The notes under the pieces are model-generated. The model saw only the letters and a list, made by a program, of their open reading frames with translations, did no database searches and was not told the origin of the DNA. A DNA stretch of 64,000 nt. Source: Rallus limicola. Taxonomy: Eukaryota; Chordata; Aves; Gruiformes; Rallidae. Position 1 is the first letter of the stretch; each line of letters opens with the position of its first letter. The stretch lies in assembly GCA_022605955.1 (NCBI GenBank), contig JAKCOZ010000001.1:17724146-17788145 (forward strand), written 5' to 3'. The position numbers and the translations under genes are program-made. Below are positions 1 to 12,000 of the stretch, in pieces.

Positions 1-3000
1 TAAAACAGGAGGGGTCTGCCAAAACGTCCTCCTGCATTCAGAGCTGGGTGTCTGCAGTGGCAGGAACCAGAGCAGGGTACTGGGTGCCTGCCATGGGTGA
101 AAGCTAACCTGGGCTTTTACGTGTTACATATTGGCCCCAGTATTCATAACACCCTATGTGTAGCTCAGTGTTCTCCAACAGTGATGCACCTTTTCAGAAG
201 GAGAAAGGATATATAACTCAATGGGCAAAATCACAATTATCACTGCTGTTCGGTGAGAGCTGTGATGCGACTGGAAACCGTGTACAAAGTATCGCAGCCC
301 TCTCCTGCTGTTAAGTTTGTGTTTGTGGTTCAGCTGGACTGAAATCTGGGAATATCATCAAGTAGGGGAGGGCAGAGATGTCACAGAAGTGACTTCCACA
401 CCCCACTGGGCCTCAGCTCATGGAGAAGCACCTGTGGGAAGTGGTTTCCAGCATGCATTTCCCTGCTTGCTCTTGCCAACAGGCAGCAAGCTGAAATGAG
501 CAGTATCTGCAGCCTGAATTGCTGCTCATTGCCAGTAAGTGGGCCCAGCAATAGAGAGGATTAGGAAAAAAATGCAATGCATCTCCACACCGCCTGGCAC
601 ACACAACAGTTGAATATGCAGGAGAGTAACCAAATCCATGAAACAGCCTTTGCGCCATTGTTCCTACACCTCCACAAGCTGCTTTATTATATGCTAAAAG
701 CAGGTTTATAGGCATGTGGCATCAGCTGTAGCACCTTGCACCAGCAGTAGCTAACCTGGGATGCCACATGCTCCTCCTGAAACATGTTCTGGGCAATTTC
801 CCCTGGAGTTCAGGAGTATGAACAGGCCATTTCTGTGGTGGGATGATAACTGGAAGGTTGGTAGTGCTGGCATAGTCAGAAGATGGATGCATTTTACTGC
901 TGCTATGTTATGTAGCTACTTCTGTCACACAAGCTGAATCCCAGTTCTGGTGAAGCCAGCAGCTCTGCTAGAATTGTCTGAAGCAGCAATTTGGAGGAGG
1001 GATGACCCTCTTCCTCTGTTGGGAGGTGGCACCCTTGTTTAGAAGTGCTGTGGGCAGGGAAGTATGGCAGCCTGCCCTCACACCGTGGGGATTACAGCAG
1101 CACATCTATGTATCAGGCAGGACCAGAGGTTGCCTCCTCTAGCTTTGTAGACATCTCAGCCTGCTACAACTAATGAAAGTCTCTTGGACAAGTGACGATG
1201 TCCCTTTCCTACAAAGCCTTCCTCTTCAGACCCCAGATCTTTCTTTGCTGACTACATCCTTCATACCTTTTTTGGTTATCTGCTAATCACCCAGCAGTAA
1301 ATGTTGAGCCAAGCTAAACATACGCTCCTTTATTTTTCCCTTGTAAATCAACTCTTCTGCCCCTTTCATCATTTTTTACTGCTATCCTCTGAACTCTGCT
1401 CACTTCAGGCACACGTTTCTGGCTGTTAGATGCTAAAAGTAGAATATAACCCCTCAGCTCTCTGGCTGTTGCCCAGCTGGAAAGGGCTGTTACCTCCTGT
1501 CGCACCTCAGGGACAGTAAGAAAGTGACCTACTGCTGCAGGAGCAAACTGCTGCTTCACAGCTCCCACTGATGCAAACCAGGCAGCTAACTTCTTTCTCT
1601 GGAGCTAGCCGGTGCTCTCATCCTAAGCGGTTTCCTTTTACCAGCTAAGAGGGGCTGATGCAGACAGAGCAAAGCCGCCTTGCCTGCTGCTGTTGCACAA
1701 GGTTTTCATCATGGGTTGTCCCAGCACTAGTGCCCAGCCCCGTCCCGTGGCCAGCACTGGCAAGGGAAGATGCGGGAGGACGAGACTGCATTTGCGATGC
1801 GTTGCCTTTGCAAAAGCCATGGCCTGGCTGCAGAGGAAAAGTTCCTCTGGCTTTTAGTCATGTCATATTTCATGGCCTTCTTGTGTATGAATTTATTATC
1901 TGTCACTGCCAAGCCTCCTTCAGCTTTACTGTTTTCTGATTTTTCCTCCCTCCCTTTGGATATCTGTTGCAGATCACTCTTTTTTCCCCCCTCTTCCACA
2001 TTTCCCTTGCATTTTTCATCTGAGAAATTTCTTTTTCATTCCAGATCACAGTCTCTACAGGTCTGCTGGTCTTTCTTCTATCTCCCTCTCCTTTCTGCTA
2101 CTTGCAGCAACTGTGACTTCAGGACCCATAAATAAATAAGGGAGCATCCCCATGACAGCAGTAAGAAGTGGCCAAAGTAATGAAGCTAAAAGGTTGGCTG
2201 TGTTGTATACCAAGTGGCATTAGCACAGTGCACAGCCTCGGCTCCCGAGGAACCATCACGGCCTGCTGATGAAGTAATTGTAATGATGTCCCTTTCTGTG
2301 GGCCTGCTCAACTGTAGCTTGGTCTGCTTAAGCTCTGTGAAATGTTTTTCTTCATAAAATAAATGTTTTTAGTTAAAGGCCGTTGTGAGAGGACATACAA
2401 AGTCTACAAGGTCAGGCCTATGGCTGCACAGTTTGAACTATATCTTTAGAAAAGTGCAGCTGCAGAAGCTGGAGATGCTGGGCAGCTATTGGAAAGCTTA
2501 GTTTTCTGACTAACTGCATCTGCCACTGATGTTTTGGCAGCTTTCAAAATAAGATGGCATTTGCAAATATCCATGTCTCTTAATCCAAAAGCTTAATGGA
2601 TGGCTGTAGCTCAAGGAAATACTCCCTGCAGGTTATGGTTGCAGATGATTGCTGATTTATGAAACTCTTGCCCCTGATAAAAAGTAGTGGGTAGATTGGG
2701 CTCTCTTAAGTTTTCTCCCCGGCAGTTTGAAATGTTTCATTTTGTCATCCAAGTGTTTGTCCCCGAGCCTTCTGCTAAGTTTCCAGTCACACACTCCTGC
2801 TAACACCAGCAAACCCCCAGTGCCTCCTGCGCCCAAGGTCTCTCAGCCAACCTGAGAAACATCACTACTGCTGCCTGAGGGGGTTTTGGTGGTGCTGCCT
2901 GGCAGGTGACACTGTGCCTGAGACACGGGTGGCTGTCCCCAGGAGAGGGGACAGTACAGCTACCTCTGATACTGGGATGTCTCCAAGCCAGTGCCATGGT

Positions 3001-3576
3001 GAACAAGGCGATCAGATAAAAGATGAATGGTGCCTAAAAAACACTGGTATCATGGGGAAAGCAGGAAGAGCTGCTTACTGACTGTCACATGTCATACACA
3101 GGACTAAACTGTATATACCAGTATACTGTTGAAGTTAGGTGGTTTATCTTCTACATGCTGTGCTCTTGTGGGTCTTTCTATCCCTCAACAGGCACTCAGT
3201 GGCAATATAAAGGCACATATATGCACATGTGTGCACACATTGCAAATTATACATGTGCAAAGTTATAAGCCACATACACTCACACATGAGACAGGCTGAC
3301 TAGCCAGTTTGTTCGTAGGAAGTAGGGGTCTCTGTCTCCCTATTTCCATGATACCTGAAATACTCAGGTGACCTGATACCCTTCTGTGATCTCAAGGATA
3401 CATGTCATTTCACATAAATCGCTTGCCTTGGTGAGTGACAGAGTACAGGGCAGGCTTTGTGGGAAGACAGGCCTGGGCCATGGAGCCTGTGTACAAAAGC
3501 ATGTGTTAAAGCTTCAGGTGTTCTGAGTTTTCTGTGCATTTAAAAAAAGGTGAAATGAGACTTCAAGATTCATTAC
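1..3576. other. Intergenic sequence, no gene recognised
   Basis: No open frame here resembles a known protein. All open frames are short (at most about 120 codons), low in complexity or unsupported by splice context. A mixed AT/GT-rich stretch with alternating purine-pyrimidine character (cacatatatgcacatgtgtg and similar) lies at about 3210-3295. A pyrimidine-rich stretch lies at about 1915-2095. Nothing else is supportable. Confidence 0.6.
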
Positions 3577-3873
3577 TGGAAAGAAGGCTGTAGAGAGGTG
3601 GGTGTTAGTCTCTTCACCCAAGCAACAGGTGACAGGACAAGGGGGAAGGGCCTCAAGCTGTGCCAGGGCAGGGTCAGATTAGACATTAGGAAAAAGTTCA
3701 TCACCGAAAGGGCTGTTGGGCACTGGAACAGGCTGCCCGGGGAGGGGGTTGAGTTGCCATCCCTGGATGTATTTAAAAGACGGGCAGATGAGGTGCTCTG
3801 GGATATGGTTTAGTAGAGGATGGGTATAGTTGGACTCAATGTCAAAGGTCTTTTCCAATCTAGTGATTCGGTG
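3577..3873 (+). mobile_element. CR1 LINE 3' fragment
   Basis: The sequence follows the 3' end of avian CR1 elements in sense orientation. It contains the phrases 'ggacaagggggaa', 'gattagacattaggaaaaa', 'ctggaacaggctgcccgggg', 'catccctggatgtatttaaa' and a tail near 'tccaatctagtgattc'. The small open frame over it (3598-3813) is a remnant of the CR1 ORF2 C-terminus and 3' region, not a host gene. The element is severely 5'-truncated, as is usual for CR1. Confidence 0.9.
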
Positions 3874-5509
3874 AAAGCAATTATTAGTGCTTTATAATGA
3901 GTCAAGACAAGGGTGTATTTTCTGTTTTGTGGTCATACACTAATTATTTGCTAGTTATTTGCAATGCTGGCTTCAGATATGTTTGCTATTGTCCCAGATA
4001 ACTCTTCAAAGACAGCATCAAAGGTGGCGCCCCACCACTGAAACACCAGCACTTCCTTAAAATGACCCTGGCAATTTTCCCATTTATCTGACAGTGCTCT
4101 TGGGTATTAGGTCACATTGTGTACCCATAGTCCTAATAGCAGAATGGGGCTGAATTTGTTTCTCTTTGCAGCAAATCAGAGCTACCTTAAGAGTGCCAGA
4201 GTTAATGCTAAGTCAGTGTTTAGTTCCCCCCTCTGTCTGTTACAGAGCACCCTGTTGCCACCAAGTATCCAAAGATGGAAAAAAAAAGGGGGGGGGGAAG
4301 ACTGAGATAAAAGGAAATGTAGCTCATATCTCATATTTACTGCATGACAGCTCAGATCACTGCATTTGGAGAAACAAATTTACCTGACACAAAAAATTTG
4401 CAACACCCTGTGAAAATTGGGGGGGGGGGGGGGAGAGGAGTGTGTGTGTGCATCTGTGTCTGTGTGTGTGTGCGTGTCTCCAGATTCCTGGGTTGGTTTA
4501 AGATATTTCTCTTGAGATGCAGTGTTTAGCATAGGTTGGTAACAGGTTAGGCATGTCATTTCCTTTCAGAATTGGAGCTGTCTGGGGAAGACTGAATGGA
4601 ATAATTGATTTATTTTTTTTAATCAGAGGCAATAATTGAGGAATAATGGAAAAGGAAAGCCCGGAGGAAGAAAGGCCTGGGAATTGTGATAATACAAAGG
4701 CGGGGGATCCCTTGGGGGCAGATCATATCAACTGAAGTGGAAGAAATATATTGGCTTTTCTGTCCTTCTGGCCTCTTCTAATAGCAAAATGAAGACAAGA
4801 GCAGGAAGTATGAAGGGAAGAATAAAGACAGTTCTGCTCTCATTCACTCCACTTTCATATTAACCTTCTTCTACCTCGTGTAACAGGGCAAAATAGGATG
4901 TCTTTCTTCCTCTCATTTATGGGCTGGGAAACTGATGCTGCTGAAACAAGAGTGGTTCAACAACTGCAAGGCTGATGGCGAAGAAAAGGCAGGCCTGGCA
5001 AGTCTGTGGGCTTTGGGGGAGGCCACTTGCAGCGTGGCTGAGCAGAATAAGATCTCCTTCAGAGAAGCATTTTAAGAAATTGTAGATGGTCTGTATCAAG
5101 CAAAAAAACCCCATAAGACTGGAGAAATGTCTGAAAATCATCAGGGAAAATTTATCAAAATCAGCTTTTGATTTCCTTATTCTCTGCTCCTTACAAAACA
5201 CTTTTAGTCATTTATGGCACCTTTCAATATACCAGGTCACAAAAATGCACTGCTGTCCCTTGGGGAAACTTATTAATGTAACACACTATCATTGCCTAGT
5301 AAAGTATTCTAAGACTTGATAAATTATTTTATGTCTTATCCCTTGTTATGCTTCTCTTCCTTCCAGTAATTTTGCTATTCCTCTTTAATATTTGCCTACT
5401 TGTCAGCAATTATCCTACTTATTTTTATCATTGCTTAGTGAACTGATAGAAACTTTGCTCTTTTCACCTTTCCTTGTAATTAGATGTCTCTGGTCTGGTA
5501 ATCAATGTG
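3874..5509. other. Intergenic sequence with homopolymer and microsatellite tracts
   Basis: No gene is recognised. The stretch holds an A9-G10 run at 4279-4297 and the G15/TG tract described separately. The remainder is ordinary AT-rich non-coding sequence. The region from about 5330 may already belong to the degraded CR1-like sequence that follows. Confidence 0.55.
4419..4477 (+). repeat. G15 homopolymer followed by interrupted (TG)n microsatellite
   Basis: A run of 15 G residues (4419-4433) is followed after a short purine spacer by an interrupted TG dinucleotide array (about 4440-4477). Runs of this kind are often length-polymorphic and hard to sequence, so the exact lengths may not be reliable. 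An A9-G10 run lies 120 bp upstream. Confidence 0.9.
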
Positions 5510-6060
5510 TATTGCTCTATCAGTAGCTTTCTGGTATTGAAGTGCCCAGACCAGGAAGCAATAGTGTAGGTGTGGCATCTGGAGAGAAAGAAGAGCAGGG
5601 TTTGCTGCTGCATAACGCATACCGTGCTTCTGCGCATGGAGACGGGTGCTTCATTGCCTTGCCAAAGTCATATGCGATTTGCCCTCTATTATAACCTTAG
5701 TGTTCTGGTGTTACAGCTCTCCATTTTCCATTAAGCACCTGTGGTTTGGGTTATTGTCCTCTTCCCTACCTGATCTCCTCAGACATTTTTTTCTTCCAAT
5801 CTTTATCTTTCATTTGGGTAATTTCTTCCTGTTGTTTCAGTTTCTCCAGCTCTTGGATTCTTATTTCTCCTCCTTGGCTGAATTTGAAAGCAGGCACTCT
5901 TATCCTTTCTGCTCATTTCTCCAAACTGTTCCAGATCTTTAATGAAGATGTTAATGAAACCAGAATAAACAACAGAATGGGCTTGCTGCATTACCCCTCC
6001 TGATGGTCCCCTTACTGGGCATGTGCCAGCAGGCATGGACTGCATCCAGCATTCATGCTC
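5510..6060 (-). mobile_element. Degraded ancient CR1-like LINE fragment (ORF2 region)
   Basis: Read on the plus strand, segments resemble the antisense of the CR1 ORF2 3' portion. One is near 5550-5580 ('gtgtaggtgtggcatctgg', compare the common CR1 antisense phrase about a 'cgaggtgaggcc' environment). Another is near 5930-5960 ('atctttaatgaagatgtta', compare 'atcattaatgaagatgtta'). The copy is very diverged with no intact frame. The call rests on recalled consensus phrases and should be confirmed by RepeatMasker. Confidence 0.4.
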
Positions 6061-9000
6061 TATCATGTCCCTATCTATGCCCTTGCAAATTTGTTTTGCT
6101 GCTGTAAGAACTCATGAGTTGCTCTACAAACTGCCTTCCTTACCAGGTGGGCAGAACTGCATCTGATGTGCTTCCTTTCTCTGTTGTCACAATTTTAGCA
6201 AGTGTGTCAGAAAAGCAAGCGGGCATGCCTGGGTGTGCTTAATTGTTTCCCATCACTCCTAACCCCCAGTACTCCTCTGTATTCCTCACCTGGCAGCCCA
6301 CCAGCTCTGTTTGTGCTCCCCAGCTTCACTTCACAGCATTTATCTACAAAACCTTTCCCAGTTCCCCATGCACCAATGTACATCCTTAACCTGTGGTGTA
6401 TGCAGCCCTTCCAGGTTCCCTTCAGAGCCCACTGCAGGACCAGGGACACAGCTGCTATAAATGGTCACATTGCCACAGAAATCAATCGAGATACATTATT
6501 TGTTCACCAGATGGGCATCTGGCTTGCATGTTAGTAAAGGCCATTTGCCTGGACTGCAAATAGTGCACTAAACTTCTCTAAGGCCATGAGAGCTTGGGCA
6601 GTGAAGGAGAAGGAGGGGAAAAAAAAAAAGAAAAAAAGAGAAAGATATTGCACAGTAAGCCAGCTCTAGCAGCCAGAGGACCTGGAGGAGGGCCAGGCAA
6701 GATGGAGAAAACCGTCAGCGGGGACTTCTGCACTCTGAAAATGCCACTACCATCCTCCCTGAAGTGGTCTCTTTGCCCCTTATTATGATGGTCCACCTTG
6801 TCCTTATACACAAGCTCTTTTCAATACTGGGTCACCTCCTATTTGCTTGTATTACAGCAGTATCTCTGCTCAGGTAGCAAGACTCTTACTGTGCAAGGTG
6901 CTGTACGTGCACAAAAAGACCAAAACCTAGAAACCTGCACACCACCTGCCACAGGTGGACGCTGGCTGAGAGCAGACAAAATTCTCTCATTATCAAAGAG
7001 AAGAGCATGGGCGGCCTGTTAGGCTGTGATCCTGACCCCTAAATGCTGGGAAACTTCCCTCTGCGCACTCCTTCTTCCTCTACCTGCTGCCCTCCCTTCC
7101 TCAGGTCCCATCTTTTCAGATTGCCCTTTTTCTTTTAGTGAATCTCCTCTGCTGGGAAGATTCAAACAATAACTCTGCTGGGATTTATTGCTCAGTATGA
7201 TACAGTAAAAATAATACCATGAAGATGATCTGATACTTGCTGCAACAAGCTTGCTCCCTGCCTGTGTGTGTGTGTTCCCTCTGATCAGCTCTGCCCTTTG
7301 CCTGCCTGCTTGGCTGGGATCTGTAAGCAGAAGTGGTACCTACGCAGACTCCGAGTGAACCATGTGCAGCATGAGTTATCTGCTCCTTTGGATTTGTACA
7401 GCACCTACCAAGAGAACAACTCACTTCTAAACTGGCTCAGAGCTGTGGCTGGAATACATATAAGCCATAATTAAACAAGCCCCAAACTGAATCAGCAAGT
7501 GAGAAAGAGTCAGAGTATTTTAATGCCTCTGTAAGGCAAGGCTGCATGGCAATGGCCCTCTTCCATGATTTGTCATCACCTTAATCAAGGTGTTTCCAAA
7601 GGGCTGGCAAGACTTTGTTTATTCTTTTAAGCTTTGTTTCAAGGGAAGATGGTAATAAGCTTGCCTTGTGTCTGTGGCTGTCCCTTTGTCTCCCCTTTTT
7701 GGGGAAGGAAAAATGGGAGTCTGATAAACATCCAAAGGAGAAAATGCTCTGAGAAGATGTCAGGGCTGCCCAGTGCATAAACTAGCTGCTGTTTTTGAAA
7801 TCCCATGGCCACTCTCCTAGAGATCCAGAAGTCACTCAAGCAGTCCTAGCTGAGCCACAGTAACTCACATCATGCCTTCCCTCATTCAGCCTGTGACGGA
7901 GTGCCCTTGCTAAGCCCTTGCACGTGGAGGTCTGAGCAGATTTCCAGCTCCTCTCGTCACTGGCGCCGTGATGATGAGTTTCTCCTGAGCAGAAACTCTT
8001 GCCCTGGAAAAGGGGCCTTTGCTGCTCACCTCTAAGAATCAGTTTGTACTTGAGATGGAGAAAAGCTGAGGCTTCAAGCAATCATTAGGAAAGCACTGAG
8101 GCATATAAGCTGTTGGGTTGTTGGTCATTTGGGCAGTCCCCAAGAGGCATTTGTGTAGATGGGAGGGTGAGAAATGTGCCTTACACAACATATGTAAATG
8201 GCAACCAATTTTTCTTTTTTTTTTTCCTTTCTCGTGAGTGCAAAAGGCCTATAAAACAATTAGAGCTTAAAATTGGACTCCTGGCAGAGAACGAGAGAGG
8301 GAGTTTATGCCTTGTTAAGTGTAATCAGTCTGGTGATAAGGGGACAATTTCAGCTGTGTGAGATATAATTACATCATAAACTTCACATTACAAACAGGGC
8401 AAGCAGAGGTGAAAAGGTAAAGAGGGAATAAACGATGATGCCCTTTGGGGGACGTGGCAGAGGAGACTTTTCTAGACTCCATTTCCGAGAGAAACTTTTC
8501 CAGCTGGAGCTGGAGCTGCGAGCATTTAGGAAAGGCACACTGGAGCTCAGGGCTAGTGTGTGTCTTCGTTCTTCTGGGAAGCTGGACGGGGTGCCTGGCT
8601 GTGGCCACACCTGAGGTTTCACATCTGCCAGCTGGAGTGGGATGTCACTTCAGGCGAGTCAAATATTAATCATGTTTTGGAAACACAGGCACACATTTAT
8701 TTGTGGTCTGAAGCCGGAGAAAAGTGTCTGCTGCCACAGTGCTGTCTGAACAGAGGGTGACAGCAAGGAAAAAGGAGGTGCAAATAATCCTTCCACATCC
8801 AGGGCACACGTAGGGCTGAGGATTCACGACCTGTCTGCAGGGATGGGGTCGCAGCATAGCTCAGCACCACGCTGCAGAGGACCTGGCAGCCTAAACATGT
8901 GGGCATGTGAACCTGAAGCTGACTGCACACAGGTCCTAAACCTCAAACAGGACCCCTTACATGTCTCACCAGAGGACATGCAGAGCAAACACCAACTTGT

Positions 9001-12000
9001 TCCTCTCCCAGGCTACCTGTGGCAGTGGTGGGAAAGGGTCTTCACCGGGCATCAGGAAAGGACCAGGCACATGCCTGGGGCTGGCTTGCTCCGGGGACAA
9101 GCTCTGGCCAGCCCCATCTGGTGACATACCTCAGAAATGCTGCTCAGAGCAGGTGCAGCTGCTTGGGTCTCACCAGGAAAAACAAGAAACAAATATCTGG
9201 GATATCTGGGGGGTTAACATTTGCCACCTTAGGTAAATATTTTTAGCTGTGATATTTTGAAATGAGGGAAAATGAGGAATGAAAGAGAAACAACACACTG
9301 GGGAGATGAATTTATTTGTTTGAGAAGAGTTTTTGGAAATCCAAGATTTCTCTGATCAGGGACTTGAGTTATTGACAAAAGATTAAAATAATCTTGGGAA
9401 ATTCTTGGTTTATCATTTTCTCTCTCAAATATAGCTGTGAGTTTTTCAAAGAGTTGCATCAGAAACTCTGGTCCCCATTTCAGGTTTTGCTGCTAAAGAC
9501 TTGTCTTATTTACTAGAGACCTGCATCTGGTCCTGGGATCAAGAGTTCTAGTATTTTCTTGTCACTGACATGCTGCATGGTATTAGATAAATCACTTAAC
9601 CTTTCTGTGACATACTTCCCCATCTGTAAAATGAGGTTGATAATCATATTTGCTTACTTCACAAAAGTGTTAGAAGAATGAATTATCGCTGTTTTTATAA
9701 CCATTTATATCTCTCTCTGGGGCAAAGACTGCTTTTTTTTTTTTTTCCTGTGTTCATGCAACAGCTCTGGAGTCCTGCTCTGTAATGGATGTTCTTAAGT
9801 GCTATTATGATATAGAAAGATAAAAATTAAATATAGCTTTTGACAATGCAGGAAACAGGGTTTGCAAGTGTAGTAAATACATTGGGTTAGATTAAAAGAG
9901 CAGGGACTTTTTTTTTTGTGCTAATGAAATGATCAATTAAGTATAGTGCTTATCCTGAAATATAACCCTACCTCAAAGTGGGCAATGTAAGTCTCCTCTG
10001 GCAACTACTCTTCTGTAAAGGACAGAGAAAAATGATTAATGTTTATACAGCTCTGTGACTAGATTATTATTATTACTCAGATTAGGGTGCGGGGAGGCTT
10101 TAGACAAAATCAAGTTGCATTAAGAGCTTTACCAGCCTGAATCTGGAAACAATCCTCACCCTACAGAGCTTGAAGTTAAATGAGACAAAGCAGGAATTTG
10201 AGGTTAAAAGTAAAAAAGCATGTCAAGGGAAGTAGAGATATGTATGTCCAAGGACACAGAACAGGTCACTCCCAAAGATGGAGATTCCCAGCCTGACATT
10301 ATTTCAAGTCAGTCGTGTCACTGCCTCCATGTGACTATTGGTCATGGGCTGTTCTTGGCCTGCAGGTCACCTGCATTCACACTGGCTTGATGCTTTTATG
10401 AGGAACAGGCATGAAAATGCAGAGTGTCCAGTCTGAAGTCTTAGTGGCCATGCTGCCTGCTGAGGAAGGAAGGTGTTGAGCAAGCCTCAATGGGTCTGTG
10501 GGGAGCAACCATCACTGGCAATAGTTGATGTGGCCTTGGGCGGTGCCTGATGCTGCTCTCAGGGGAGAGACTTGTATGCATCTCTCAGGACCAATTCAGA
10601 CATGAATGAGGAGCTCAGCACTCACTAACATTATTACTTTAAAAAAGACTAATTAGTCCCAGGTGCTGTCTACAAGGAAAGACTTAAGCTGCTAGTAGTT
10701 TAACACAGTTTCATGGGGAGGTGATAAAGCAGCCTGGATTGAACCCTTCTGTGAATCATTATTGACACAGGTGTAGCATCATGCAGGACTGAAATACTCT
10801 GTGTAAAGTTTGGGGCTGACATCATTAGACATTTGCTTGAGGCATCCTCCTTATGGTCAAATCAGTCCTTCATACTCATGCATGTCCTTTTGGTCTAGCA
10901 CAGAGGGAGGAAGTAGGGTCGCTGGATTATGGACAGAGAACTGCAGTGGGGTAGGCTGAGGCTGTGTCTGTGCATTGGGACTCTGAAGCAGTCCCAGCCC
11001 CTGCCTTTAGTTTTGGCTGAGACCCTAAATGTGTATGTAGCATCCCCACTGCAGTAGTTTCCCAGTGGTGGTGAATCTGAGACCAGAGAGGAGCCCCGTT
11101 GTGCTCTGCTGCAGGACCTGAACAGACACCCCCAGGGCTGTGGCTCTAAGGAAGGGCACCCACCCACAAATGTCACCTTGGTGGCTTCCCACTCAGCCAT
11201 CCATGCCAAGAGGAGAACTTGGGCAGAATTGCTGCTAGAGAAACAAAAGCAGAAAGCAGGATCAGAGGGCTGAAGCCATCACTGTTAGGGCTGCCTGGTA
11301 CAGGAGAGCAGGCTGCCTGCTGCACCGCCACTCTCAGCATTGCAGCTGCACCCCGCTCTGCTGCTGTCCCAAGCGCAATGCTGGGGCAGACTGTGGATCT
11401 TCTCTTCAGTGGGGTCACCCCTGAGGACCTGGTGACCACAGGAGGATATGGACTCAATGAGAAGGTGATGAACCATGTCCATGCCTTTCACCGGCAGCAG
11501 GAGGGTGTGAGTTGGAAGCGAAGCACCAAACTGTGAAGGGGGAGAAGTAGAGACCAGCAATCATGCAGGTTGCCTGCCATGCTGCCTGACCCTGAGGCAG
11601 GCTCCAGCTGTCAGAGGAGGAGAAATGGGCACTGCAGGACCATACAGGTTCTCCAGTCCCACCACCCACACACAAAGTATGCCTGTCTGCAGAAAACTTA
11701 GAGGGAAACATTTTTGGCTGCATGCTTATTAAAAAACAAGCCCAGAACCACTGGAACTGCACCATATCTTTGTCTCTGTCAGTCCTTACCTAGCCTGGGG
11801 ACATCTGAGCTTGGTGATGTGGCGATGTCCCAGGGACAGCGCATGCATCAGGACTGGAGACCCCTGCTGCCTATGCTCCCTGTGAAAAAAAAACAAATAA
11901 ATCTCTTTAAAGACCAAAGAAATCTGACAGCAGCTGGAGGAGATCCCAAAAAGTTGAAATCCACCATCAGTGTGTGAAAGGAACAAAGGGAGAAATTATG

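Noticed and set aside
1314..1568. 84-codon minus-strand frame with a faint CR1-like flavour
   Set aside because: Similarity to CR1 antisense phrases was too weak and short to call even an ancient repeat.
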